Assembly (NCBI GenBank): GCA_000751295.2
Contig: CCMO02000001.1
Location: 4,864,615 to 4,928,614 of the forward strand
Length of the DNA: 64,000 bases
Source: a bacterium YEK0313
GTDB taxonomy: Bacteria; Pseudomonadota; Alphaproteobacteria; Rhizobiales; Phreatobacteraceae
Direction: 5' to 3'
Position numbers and translations under genes: made by a program. Within the stretch, counting starts at the first letter, position 1, and the number at the start of each line of letters is the position of its first letter. This document shows, piece after piece, positions 33,441 to 43,470 of the stretch. Under the pieces are notes generated by a model. It saw only the letters and a program-made list of their open reading frames with translations, was not told the origin of the DNA and searched no databases.

Positions 33441-35069
33441 CTATTCGGCCGCCACCGTGCCCTCGCCCGGATGCCCTTCGTCCGGATGCTGCTCGTCCGG
33501 ATGCATGTCGCCGGCCGGCTCCTCGTCGCCCTGGCCGCTGCCGGCAAAACCCAGAATGAGCGCCTGGGCCGACGCCAGCTTCGAGGCCGGCGCAGCGGGC
33601 TTGCCCGACGTCTTCGGGCTGCCGGCGGCGGTGCGCCAGCCGACGCCGGCGATCGCCACCGTCCGATTGCCCCGGAAATCGGCTTCGCTGCGAATGAGCC
33701 CCTGCTCGGCCATATAGGTCAGGAGCCAGCGGCCGCGCGACGGCGAGTGGCTGCCATAGGCCCGCGCCAGCGCCTCGTCGGGCGGGCAGACCGCGCCTTC
33801 GCGCGCCGCCCGGGCGATCATCAGGAAGACGCCCTGCATCTCCTCCGGCAGGCTTTCCGACACGGAGAGCACCTGCTGCCAGGCCGCATCGCCCTCTTCG
33901 GCCGTGATGCCGGCGCGCGCCAGGGCAAGGCGCCGGCGGAACGACGACATGTCCTGGCCGAACGTGCCGAGCTTCTTCAGGCGGCAATGGAACTGGAAAT
34001 CCTGGTAGAGCAGCGGCACCGGCCGGAACGCGGCCTCGGGATCCGACAAGAGCTCGGCATAGATGCCGTCGATCAGCGCCTGCCGCTCCTCCTCCGAACG
34101 CGGGTCGGTTTCCGGCTCCGCGCCCGCCTCCGGCATCCGGCCCGTCTCGATGCGCCGCATCAACTCGGCGGTGGCGATCGCCCGCGCCGGATTGGGCGTC
34201 GGCATGGGCAGCACGTCGCCCGCCGGGTCGAAGATCAGGTCCTCGAGCGCATCGCGCGGCGTTTCCGGCAGCGGCATCAGCGAGGGCCGGCCCGAGCGGC
34301 CGGCCGTGTCGACGCTGCCGATCCGGACCTGCAGCGGCCGGCGCGACAGGGCGGGCCCGAGCGCCACGAACTGGCCGGGCTCGAGATCGCGGAAGGCTTC
34401 GGCCTGGCGCCGCTCCATGCCGAGCAGGTCGGCCGCCCGCGCCATGTCGATGTCGAGGAAGGTGCGCCCCATCAGGAAGTTCGAGGCTTCGGCGGCGACG
34501 TTCTTGGCGAGCTTGGCGAGCCGCTGCGTGGCGATGATGCCGGCAAGACCGCGCTTGCGGCCACGGCACATCAGGTTGGTCATGGCGCCGAGGGAGGCCT
34601 TGCGCGCATCGTCGGCGACCTCGCCGGCAACCGCCGGGGCGAAGAGCTGCGCTTCGTCGACCGCGATCAGCATCGGGAACCAGACCGTGCGATCGGCATC
34701 GAACAGGCCGTTGAGGAAGGCCGCCGCGCAGCGCATCTGCTCCTCGGCGTCAAGGCCCTCGAGATTGAGCACGACGGAGGCCCGGTGCTGGCGGATGCGG
34801 TTGGCGATCCGCTGCAGTTCGCCGGGCGAGCGCTCGGCATCGACCACGGTATGGCCGAAGCGCTCGGAAAAGGAGACGAAATCCCCCTCCGGATCGATGA
34901 TGGCCTGCTGCACCCAAGGGGCGCTCTGCTCCAGGAGCCGGCGCAGCAGATGCGATTTGCCGGACCCGGAATTGCCCTGCACCAGCAGGCGGGTTGAAAG
35001 CAGCTCCTCCAGATCGAGCCTGGCGGGCTCGCCCGCCGATGTCATCCCGAGCTCGATGCCGACTTTCAT
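33441..35069 (-). CDS. HerA-type ATPase / ATP-binding protein (DUF87-like)
   Basis: 542 aa. Walker A GNSGSGKS at residues 32-39, then IIDPEGDFVSFSERFGHT near 58 and Walker B LIAVDEAQLF near 135-143 (Asp138, Glu139). A later CRGRKRGLAGIIATQRLAKL sensor-type segment fits the HerA/FtsK motor superfamily seen in DNA end-processing and in some phage-defence operons. No NurA nuclease is adjacent. The last 30 residues carry a 15-base-repeat-derived HPDEx series. ATG 35069 follows GAGGTGG. Its in vivo role cannot be assigned. Confidence 0.78.
   Translation of the reverse strand: MKVGIELGMTSAGEPARLDLEELLSTRLLVQGNSGSGKSHLLRRLLEQSAPWVQQAIIDPEGDFVSFSERFGHTVVDAERSPGELQRIANRIRQHRASVVLNLEGLDAEEQMRCAAAFLNGLFDADRTVWFPMLIAVDEAQLFAPAVAGEVADDARKASLGAMTNLMCRGRKRGLAGIIATQRLAKLAKNVAAEASNFLMGRTFLDIDMARAADLLGMERRQAEAFRDLEPGQFVALGPALSRRPLQVRIGSVDTAGRSGRPSLMPLPETPRDALEDLIFDPAGDVLPMPTPNPARAIATAELMRRIETGRMPEAGAEPETDPRSEEERQALIDGIYAELLSDPEAAFRPVPLLYQDFQFHCRLKKLGTFGQDMSSFRRRLALARAGITAEEGDAAWQQVLSVSESLPEEMQGVFLMIARAAREGAVCPPDEALARAYGSHSPSRGRWLLTYMAEQGLIRSEADFRGNRTVAIAGVGWRTAAGSPKTSGKPAAPASKLASAQALILGFAGSGQGDEEPAGDMHPDEQHPDEGHPGEGTVAAE
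33467..33511 (-). repeat. Three tandem 15-base units in the HerA-like gene
   Basis: CCGGATGC recurs at exactly 15-base intervals (33467, 33482, 33497) with variable second halves. On the coding strand this encodes a His-Pro-Asp/Gly-Glu series at the extreme C-terminus of the HerA-like protein. It is an in-frame microsatellite-like expansion that could vary in copy number between strains. Confidence 0.7.
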
Positions 35070-35264
35070 TCCACCTCGCATAGCGCCGAACGGCCGGCAC
35101 GATATCACGGCCGGCGGGTGCGGTGGACCGCCCCTCGCGTCCTCCACAGGAGATCCCAGCCATGCCGGCGCGGCCTTGGTGGCCGGCGTCGTCAGGACCG
35201 AATCGCTGCCCGCACCGCGCTCTTCATACTATGCCCGGCGCGGGATGGCGCGACCGCCCCGCCG

Positions 35265-36830
35265 TCACGCGACGCCGCGCCGGCGTCCTTCCCAATAGGG
35301 CGCGCGCAGCACCTTGCGGTCGATCTTGCCGAGCCCGGTCACGGGAATGGCGTCGACGAACTGGACCGATTTCGGCGACCAGGGCGCGCCGCGCAGCGCC
35401 TTCACATGCGCCTGGAGCTCTTCCGCCGCCGCGGCCGCTCCCGGTTTCAGCACCACGAAGGCGGTCACCGCCTCGCCCCATTTCTCGTCGGGAATGCCGA
35501 TCACCGCGGCCGAGGCGACGGCGGCATGCGCCATCAGGGCATCCTCGACCTCGCGCGGATAGATGTTGAAGCCGCCCGAGATGATCATGTCCTTGGTGCG
35601 GTCGACGATGTAGAGATAGCCGTCGGCGTCGCGCACCGCGACATCACCGGTATGGAGCCAGCCGCCGCGCAGGGTTTCCTCGGTCGCGTCCGGCCGCTTC
35701 CAGTAGCCCGACATGACCAGCGGCCCACGCACGCAGATCTCCCCGGGCTCGCCCACCGCCACTTCGCGCATGTCCTGATCGAACAGCTTGACGTCCACGA
35801 AGGGGCTCGGCCGGCCGCAGGAGCCGAGCCGCTCCGGCCGCGCGAGGTCGTGGTCGACCTTGCGCAGGGTGGTGATGCATTGCGGCGCCTCGGTCTGGCC
35901 GTAGAGCTGCACAAAAACCTGGCCGAACAGGCCCATCGCCTCCTTCAGGCGGTCCGGCGACATCGGCGCCGCGCCATAGACGATCATGTCGAGCGAGGAG
36001 AGGTCGTAGCGCGCCCGCACCTCGTGCTGGTCGATCAGCGCATAGATCAGCGTCGGCACCAGGAAGGTCGCGGTGATGCGCTCCTCGGCGACGACCCGGC
36101 AATAGGTCTCAGCGTCGAAGCCCTGAACGAGGCGGACATAGCCGCCGCGATACATGACGGGATAGATGGTGACGCCGGCGGCGTGGCTGATCGGGGTTGC
36201 CGCGAGATAGCGGATCTCGGCCGGCCAGTCCCAGTCGCCATAGAGCAGGAGCGTCATGGTGACCACGGCGCGGTGCGGCAGCATCACGCCTTTCGACCGT
36301 CCGGTCGTGCCGCCGGTATAGGCGAGCCAGCCGATATCCTCCGCTTCGCTCTCGTCGACGAGCGGCGCGGGTTCCGCAGCGGCAGCCTCTGCCAGGATGT
36401 CGCGCACGCCCTCCATCGGCCCGAACGACATCAGATGTTTCAGCGTCGGCACGCGCGCCCGGATCGCCTGGCCGCGCGGCCCGAACTTTCCGCCGTCGAC
36501 GATCAGGATGTCGATGTCCGCATCCTCGACGATGAAGGCCTGGTCGTCCTCGGCGGCGAGCGGATGCAGCGGCGTGTAGCGCAGGCCCATGATCAGCCCG
36601 GCGCACATGGCGGCCCAGGATTCGGCGCGGTTGCCGGCGAGAACCGAGAGCGCGTCGCCTTTTTTCAGGCCCATCGACCGGTAGACGGTGATGAACCGCC
36701 CGATCGCCGCCCCGAGCTCGCGATAGGACCAGCTGACCGTGCCGTCGGAGAGGGCCGGCCGGTCGCCGTGCCGGACAATGGCGCCAATCACGAGGGCGCC
36801 GATCGTCCCGCCCGAATGAAGGCTCTGCAT
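35265..36830 (-). CDS. AMP-forming acyl-CoA synthetase/ligase
   Basis: 521 aa ANL-superfamily enzyme that activates a carboxylic acid via an acyl-adenylate to CoA thioester. The P-loop YTGGTTGRSKGVMLPH lies near residue 165, YGQTEAPQC near 295, TGDVAVRDADGYLYIVDRTKDMI near 390 and the catalytic Lys in VTGLGKIDRKVLRAPYW near the C-terminus. The family assignment is firm, but the acid cannot be predicted. ATG 36830 follows GGGAGC; the frame continues upstream to 37043 but loses coding character. The gap between this gene and the HerA-like gene (35070-35264) holds nothing I can support. Confidence 0.9.
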   Translation of the reverse strand: MQSLHSGGTIGALVIGAIVRHGDRPALSDGTVSWSYRELGAAIGRFITVYRSMGLKKGDALSVLAGNRAESWAAMCAGLIMGLRYTPLHPLAAEDDQAFIVEDADIDILIVDGGKFGPRGQAIRARVPTLKHLMSFGPMEGVRDILAEAAAAEPAPLVDESEAEDIGWLAYTGGTTGRSKGVMLPHRAVVTMTLLLYGDWDWPAEIRYLAATPISHAAGVTIYPVMYRGGYVRLVQGFDAETYCRVVAEERITATFLVPTLIYALIDQHEVRARYDLSSLDMIVYGAAPMSPDRLKEAMGLFGQVFVQLYGQTEAPQCITTLRKVDHDLARPERLGSCGRPSPFVDVKLFDQDMREVAVGEPGEICVRGPLVMSGYWKRPDATEETLRGGWLHTGDVAVRDADGYLYIVDRTKDMIISGGFNIYPREVEDALMAHAAVASAAVIGIPDEKWGEAVTAFVVLKPGAAAAAEELQAHVKALRGAPWSPKSVQFVDAIPVTGLGKIDRKVLRAPYWEGRRRGVA

Positions 36831-37153
36831 GGCGTGCTCCCGGTAGCGGCGGCGCGGCCCGCGCGCCGCCTTGTCATCTTCGCCGGATTTCTGCATGGGC
36901 GACGCGCGACTGGCGAGCGGCATTTTCTTGACGCCCATCGGCCGAACGGCGGATACCGGCGAACGGCGGCCCGCTTCTTCCTGACGGCCGGCGGACGGAA
37001 CCCGTGGTAGCAACCGGGGTTTACTGCACGAATTGCGCTCCATCAGATTGACATGATTAATGATCTGCTATCGGAATTCTTCACATTCTGGGCCCGTTCG
37101 TCATAATTTAACCCCATCGCCACCATTGTATCGTCGTTGAAAGGTAAGCGTGA
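36831..37153. other. 323-base intergenic region with a candidate tamA promoter
   Basis: Divergent region between the acyl-CoA synthetase (minus) and tamA (plus). The left two thirds are GC-rich. The last 110 bases are markedly AT-rich and hold a perfect -35 TTGACA at 37048-37053, with only weak -10 candidates (TATCGG at 37069-37074). AAAGGTAAG precedes the tamA start. No gene seen. Confidence 0.4.
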
Positions 37154-39124
37154 ATGGCGTTCCGGCGGCGGGCTAAATCCCGAACCTATCTCTGCGTAGT
37201 TTCGGCAATACTCGGCGTTGCTGGCCACGATTCTGCCTACGCGCAAAGTTTTTTTGGACTATTCGGAAGCGACAGGCCGCAAGTCGTCGCCAATGCCCTC
37301 GCCTATCAAGTGACGGTCAAGGGCCTGGATAGCGACAAGGACGCCGCCGCGGCGATCAACGACGTTTCGATACTCTATCGTCTGCGCAACGAGGCGCCCG
37401 CCGACAGCGATGAATTGTTGCGTCGGGCCGAAAGCGACTTGCCGCGCATCACCGACGCCATGTGGGGCGCGGGCTATTATGCGGCGCGCGTCACCATCGT
37501 CGTCGCCGGCCAGCCGCTGGCCGCCGGCCGGCCGGTCGAGCCCGGGCCGCGGCCCGGGCTCGACCGCTTCAAGGGGCGGGCGCTGGTGCCCGTCGATATC
37601 GTGGTCGATCCGGGACCGCTCTACAAGTTCGGCCGTGTCGAGGTGATCGACGAGCGCAGCGGGGCCCCTTTCGCGCCCTCGGTGCTACCGGCGCGCATCG
37701 TCACGCTGAAAACCGGCGACCCGGCCCGCACCTCCGGCCTGCTGGCGGCGGCGGCTCAGCTTTCCGACCATTTCCGTGGCCTCAGCCACCCCTTCGTCAA
37801 GGTGGTCAGGCGCCAGCCGGTCATCGACCACCGCAGCCATCAGGTCGATGTGGTGCTGGCGGTCGATCCCGGCCCGGTCGCCGGCATCGGCGGCATCGGC
37901 GTTTCCGGCACCCGCAACGTCGACCCCGCGGTGGTGCGCTCGTTCATCTATGCTGAGCGCGGCGACCCCTACTCGCCGAAAGCGGTCGCCGATATCAGGA
38001 AATCGGTCTCCCGCATCGAGGCGCTCGGCGGCGTCAGGGTGCGCGAGGGCACGGCGCTCGACAGCGACGGCAACCTGCCCCTCGACGTCGAAGTCACCGA
38101 GCGGCCGCCCAATCTGCTCGGCGCCTCCGTGCGCTATTCCACCGTCGACGGCCCGGCGCTGCGCGCCTACTGGGCTCATCGCAACCTGTTCGGCGGCGCC
38201 GAGCGGCTGCGCCTCGACGCCGATCTCTTCTATCTCCTCGCCAACCAGAAATGGCTCGGCGGCACCAATCGCGGTGGCTTCCGGCCCGAAAATCTCGGCG
38301 GCCGCCTGGCCGCCTCCTTCATCAAGCCGGCGCTCTGGGGCACCCGCAACGACTTGCTAATCGACGCCTCGTTCCTGCGTGAGCGCACCGAGTTCTATTC
38401 GAGCAACGTCACCAGCGCGACGGTCGCGATCCGCCACCGCTTCACCGACGCCTTCTCGGTGCAGGCCGGCATCGAGGGCCAGATCGGCCAGTCGATCGAT
38501 CCGCTCGGCCGCAACAATTACGGCGTGGTCGGCCTGCCCATCTCGGTGACCTACGATTCCACCGACCGGCCGCTCGATCCCACGCGCGGCATCCGTGTCA
38601 TCGCCTCGTTCACGCCCTATAAGGGGTTCCGCGACGCACCCTCGTTCTTCGGCGTCGGCCGCGTCCAGGCCTCGACCTACTATTCGCTCGACGAGGCCGC
38701 CCGCTACATCCTGGCCGTGCGCGTCGCCTTCGCCTCCATCGCCGGTGGCACGCTGCGCGACATTCCCGCGCCCATGCGTTTCTACGCCGGCGGCGGCGGC
38801 TCCGTGCGCGGCTACGACTACAAGAGCCTCGGCCCGCGCACGCCGGAGGGCTATGTCACCGGCGGCAAGAGCCTGTTCGAGGCCTCGCTCGAGGCCCGCA
38901 TCAAGATCACCGACACGATCGGCATCGTGCCCTTCGTCGATATCGGCCAGGCCTTCGCCTCGTCCTTCCCCGATGGCTCGGAGCGCCTGAGGATCGGCGC
39001 GGGCCTCGGCCTGCGTTATTATACGTCGATCGGACCGATCCGCGTCGACTTCGCCGTACCCGTCTCCCGCCGCACCGGCGAGAGCGCCTACGCCATCTAT
39101 GTCAGCCTCGGACAGGCCTTCTGA
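37154..39124 (+). CDS. tamA: Autotransporter/BamA-type assembly protein TamA
   Basis: 656 aa outer-membrane protein. The signal peptide (residues 1-30, ending DSAYAQ) is followed by about three POTRA domains to about residue 320: VTVKGLDSDKDAAAAINDVS, DIVVDPGPLYKFGRVEVIDE and GIGGIGVSGTRNVDPAVVRSF. A 16-strand Omp85 barrel follows, with conserved FYAGGGGSVRGYDYKSLGP near 540 and a C-terminal Phe (SLGQAF) typical of outer-membrane proteins. It forms an outer-membrane pore working with TamB to insert or export envelope proteins and lipids. The stop overlaps the tamB start (TGATG). Confidence 0.93.
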   Translation: MAFRRRAKSRTYLCVVSAILGVAGHDSAYAQSFFGLFGSDRPQVVANALAYQVTVKGLDSDKDAAAAINDVSILYRLRNEAPADSDELLRRAESDLPRITDAMWGAGYYAARVTIVVAGQPLAAGRPVEPGPRPGLDRFKGRALVPVDIVVDPGPLYKFGRVEVIDERSGAPFAPSVLPARIVTLKTGDPARTSGLLAAAAQLSDHFRGLSHPFVKVVRRQPVIDHRSHQVDVVLAVDPGPVAGIGGIGVSGTRNVDPAVVRSFIYAERGDPYSPKAVADIRKSVSRIEALGGVRVREGTALDSDGNLPLDVEVTERPPNLLGASVRYSTVDGPALRAYWAHRNLFGGAERLRLDADLFYLLANQKWLGGTNRGGFRPENLGGRLAASFIKPALWGTRNDLLIDASFLRERTEFYSSNVTSATVAIRHRFTDAFSVQAGIEGQIGQSIDPLGRNNYGVVGLPISVTYDSTDRPLDPTRGIRVIASFTPYKGFRDAPSFFGVGRVQASTYYSLDEAARYILAVRVAFASIAGGTLRDIPAPMRFYAGGGGSVRGYDYKSLGPRTPEGYVTGGKSLFEASLEARIKITDTIGIVPFVDIGQAFASSFPDGSERLRIGAGLGLRYYTSIGPIRVDFAVPVSRRTGESAYAIYVSLGQAF

Positions 39125-42100
39125 TGACGCGAACGAAAAGCTCCAAGCCTTTCGGCCGGCGCTTCGGCCTTCGCCGGATCGGCCTCGCCTTCGCCCTGCT
39201 CGCCCTTGTGGTCGGCGGCCTGATGCTGCGCCCGACCGTGCCGCATGCCCAGGAAGACCAGGGTGTGCTGGCCGGCTTCATTTCCAAGCTGCTGTCGACG
39301 CCCACCTCCAAGGTCAATATCGGCGCGGTCGACGGCGCGCTGTCCTCGGACGCGACCATCCGCGACGTCTCGATCGCCGATGCCGACGGCGTCTTCCTGC
39401 GCATCGACCGGATCCGCCTCGTCTGGCGCCGCGCGGCGCTCCTGCTCGGCCGGATCGAGGTGCAGAACCTCGAAATCGGCAAGATCGAATTCGTCCGCAA
39501 GCCGAAACCCGGCGAGGAGGCGCCGCCATCCGACGGCCCGCTCCTGCCGGAAATACCGGTCAAGCTGCAGGTGGACCGATTCAAGCTCGGCGAGCTCTCG
39601 CTGGGTGAAACCATTCTCGGCGTCGCCGCCCGCTTCTCCGCCGAAGGCAATGCCAGCCTCGGCGCCCCTTCCGAAGGCCTGCAGGCGCTGCTCGACGTGC
39701 GCCGCCTCGATGCGCCCGGCCAGTCCAACATCAAGCTGCATTTTGCCCCCGCCACCCAGCAGCTCGACCTCTCCTTCCAGCACGACGAGCCGGCCGGTGG
39801 CATCGTCGCCCGCCTGATCGGCCTGCCGGGCCTGCCGCCGGTCAAGCTCGACCTGTCGGGCGCCGGTGTGCTCGACGACTGGCGCGGCAAGGTCGCCTTC
39901 GACGCCGGCCCCGGCACCGACGCGCGGGGCGAGGCCCGCCTCGGCCGCAGCGGCTCCCAGCGCCGGCTGAGCCTCGACCTGACCGCCCATATCGAAAGCC
40001 TCCTGCCGCCGGCGGTGGGCACCATCTTCGCCGGCACCACGACGCTCGGCGGCGGCATCACCTTCGCCGACGACGGGGCGCTCGGCATCGAGCGCCTGCG
40101 CCTTGCTTCCGACCTCGCCGAACTGCTGGTCGCCGGCAGGCTCGACGCCGCCCAGGTCCTCGACGTCACCGTCTCCGCCCGCGCCCTGCCGTCCGCCGGT
40201 GGCGCCACCCGGCGCGGCGATTCCTCGCTCGCGCGCCTTGCCTTCGACGCCTCCGCCAAGGGACCAGTCGGCGCGCCGCGGGTCGACGGCAGGCTCGACC
40301 TTGCCGGTCTCGACACGCCCGGCCTGAAGCTGCAGTCCCTTGGTGCGACGCTCGCCGTCGAGCCCTTCGCGGCCGGCGGCCCGCAGCGCTTCCGCATCAC
40401 CATGGACGGCCACGCCGGCGGCGTCGCGCCGGCCGATCGCGGCCTCGCCGAGGCGCTCGGCGACACGGCGACCCTCACTGTGCGCGCCACGGTCGACGAC
40501 AAGAATGTCGCCGACATCGCCGAGGCTCGCATCGCCACGCCCAATCTCGCCCTCGGCGTCACCGGCCGCACCGGCGCGAACGTGCTCGACGCCAAGGTGC
40601 AGGCGGAGATCACCAGACTCTCCGCCCTGTCCACCATGGCCGGCCGGCGGCTCGCCGGCCGGGCCACCGTTCAGGCCGCGCTCGAAGGCGATCCTTCGCA
40701 GTCGCGCGTGCTCGCCCGCATCGACGGGCGCGGCAGCGAATTGTCGCTGGGCGATGCGATCGCCGACCGGCTGGTCGGCCGGCAGATGACGCTGGCCGGC
40801 ACCGCGCAGACCTCGCGCGAAGGCATGACGCTGAACCGGCTGACCGCTACCGGTGCCCATGTCAGCGCCGTTCTCGACGGCGGCATCGCCCGGACACGGC
40901 TCGACGTGACCGGCGACGTGACGCTCGCCGACCTCGCCAAGCTCGACGGGCGCCTCGCCGGCGCGGCCCGGCTCAATGCCCGCCTCACCGGCCTGAAGGA
41001 CGACCCGGACGCCACCCTGACCCTGACCGCGCCCGATATCCGCGCCCAGGGCCGGCCGATCCGCGATCTGCGCCTGACCCTTGCCGCCAACCGGCTCGTC
41101 TCGGCGCCGGCCGGCACCCTGTCCGCCGGCGGCGACGTCAACGGCAAGCCGCTGGTCGTCGACGTGAAGGGCGGCGCCGCCGAAGGCGCCGGCCGGCGGC
41201 TCGACCAGTTCGCCGCCCAGCTCGGCAGCGTCTCGGCCGAGGGCCAGGGCACGCTGAACGAAGCCGGGCTCGCCAGTGGCCGCATCGCCGTGTCGGCGCG
41301 CGACCTCGACGACATCACGCCGCTGACGCTGATGAAGCTCAGCGGCGCGCTCGAGGCGTCCGTCATGGCCAATACGGAGGGCGGCCGGCAGCAGATCGCG
41401 CTGACCGCCGACGGCCGGCGGCTGGTTTTCGGCACCACGTCGATCAACACGCTGAAAGCCGACTTGCGCACCGAAATGATCGGCGGCCGCCTGGTGCTGA
41501 ACGGCACGGCCGGCATCGACCAGATGGTGGCCGGCGGTGAAACCATCCAGCGCGTCGCCTTCAATGCCCGCCCGAATGGCGAGGCAAGCGAGATCAGCCT
41601 GAGCGCACTCGCCCGCGGCTTCAACCTGGCGGCGGCCGGCAAGCTCGGCCTCGGCGACGTGACCCGTCTCGATCTCGCCTCGTTCAGCGCCGCCCGCTCG
41701 GGCGCGCGCATCGCGCTCGCCGCCCCCTCGACCCTGTTTGTCGAGAAGGGCCAGGTGCGCACGGAACGGCTGGCCATTGCCATCCAGGGTGGCGAGATCG
41801 AGCTGCGCGGCAAGGTCGGCGCCGAGCTCGACGCCGTGATCAGTGCCCGGCGCGTGCCGCTCGCCGCCGTCGACATGGTGGCGCCGGGCACCGGCCTGCG
41901 CGGCACGCTCGACGCCAGGGCGACGCTCAAGGGCCCGGCCGCGACCCCGACCGGACCGTTCGAAGCCACCATTCGCGGCCTCAGCGCGCCGCAGACGCGC
42001 TCGGCCGGCGTGCCGGCCCTCGACATCACTGCGCGCGGCGCGGCCGAAGGCAGCCGCGCCAATGTCGACGTCCGGATAGCGGGCGGCTCGGCGCTCGCCT

Positions 42101-43453
42101 TCACGGTCAATGGCACCGCGCCGCTGACGCCGCAGGGGACGTTCGATCTCAAGGCGCGCGGCACGCTCGATGCCGGCCTGGCCAATGCGAGTCTTGCCGG
42201 CACCGGCCAGCGCGTCGCCGGGCGCGTCGCCGTCGACGGCAGCCTGCGCGGCACCTCCGCCCGTCCCGACATCCAGGGCACGGCGACCCTTTCCAATGCT
42301 TCCTTCACCGATCCGCTCCAGGGCGTCGCGCTGACCGGCATCGACGGCCGGATCAGCGGGCGCGGCGATGCGATCGTCATCGAGCGGCTGACCGCCCGCA
42401 CCAAGAACGGCGGCACGATCGGGGTGACCGGCCGCGTCCTCGCCGAGGCCGATCGCGGCTTCCCGGCGGACATCAAGATCTCCGCCCGCAACGCCCAGCT
42501 CGTCTCCAGTGACGTCGTGGAGATGATCGCGAGCCTCGACCTGACGGTGTCGGGGCCGGTCGCCAGCGCGCCGCGGCTCGGCGGACGGATCGACATCAAC
42601 AGCCTCGAGATCCGCGTGCCGGACCGGCTGCCGAGCAATGCCGAACCGCTGCGCGACGCGCGCCATGTCGCGCCGCCCGCGCAGACCCGGGCGCGCCTCG
42701 CCGAGCTCGCCCGTCAGCGCGCGGCGAGCCAGCGCCGCCGCGGCGGCCCCGCCTTCAAGGCCACGCTCGATCTCAATATCGACGCGCCGCAGCGCATCTT
42801 CGTGCGCGGCCGCGGCATCGATGCCGAGCTCGGCGGCCAGCTGCGCGTGACCGGCACGAGTGCCGATCCGCGCGTCGCCGGCGGCTTCGAGATGCGCCGC
42901 GGCCGTTTCTCACTGCTCACCCAGCGGCTCGACTTCACCCGCGGCAAGATCACCTTCGGCGGCGCCGACGTCGTTCCGGACCTCGATTTCGTCGCCGAGA
43001 CACGCGCGGCCGAAGTCACTGCGCGCATTGCCATTACCGGCCGCGCGACCGATCCGGAATTCACGCTGAGCTCGTCCCCCACCCTGCCTCAGGACGAGGT
43101 CCTGTCGCGCCTGCTGTTCGCCCGCGCCTCCAGCGGCCTGTCGCCGTTCCAGGCCGTGCAGCTCGCTCAGGCCGTGGCCCAGCTTGCCGGCGCCGGCGGT
43201 GGCCCCGATGCCTTCGAGCGCACCCGCCGCGCCATGGGCCTCAACGCTCGAAGGCATGGGCGCCGGCGGCCCGACGGTCGGCATGAGCCGCAACATCAGC
43301 GACCGCGTCCGGGTCGGCGTGCGCGCCGGCGCGCGCCCGGAGAATACCGCCATCGGCGCCGATATCGATCTGACGCGCCGCCTGCGCCTGCAGAGCGAGG
43401 TCGGCGCGGACGGCCGCGCCGCCGTCGGCGTCGGTGCCGAAATCGAATATTGA
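39124..43453 (+). pseudogene. tamB: Translocation/assembly module TamB with an apparent frameshift near its 3' end
   Basis: About 1443 aa if the frame is corrected. An N-terminal membrane anchor (FGLRRIGLAFALLALVVGG) precedes a long periplasmic beta-groove of repeated segments and the DUF490 C-terminal domain (LDFTRGKITFGGADVVPDLDF; LPQDEVLSRLLFAR). The frame from 39124 is intact to Asn at 43243-43245 (RRAMGLN). It then reads Arg-rich nonsense, while the true C-terminus (EGMGAGGPTVGMSRNISDRV, ending in AEIEY at 43453) continues in the +1 frame from 43247. One extra base (G43246) or loss of two bases, for instance from a GCGC run, explains it. Uncorrected, the frame runs on into the phosphotransferase gene. 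Inactivation, error or recoding cannot be told apart here. Confidence 0.87.
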
Positions 43454-43470
43454 GGAAAGCCGCGGCGCAA

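Noticed and set aside
33441..36830. A phage-defence island around the HerA-like ATPase
   Set aside because: No nuclease, SIR2, methylase or other defence partner adjacent; neighbours are an MFS pump and an acyl-CoA synthetase.
39097..42666. Minus-strand open frame of 1189 codons opposite tamB
   Set aside because: It mirrors tamB codon by codon. The high GC3 bias of tamB removes stops on the opposite strand, and its composition (Gly/Arg/Ala/Glu, no domain) is typical of such shadows.
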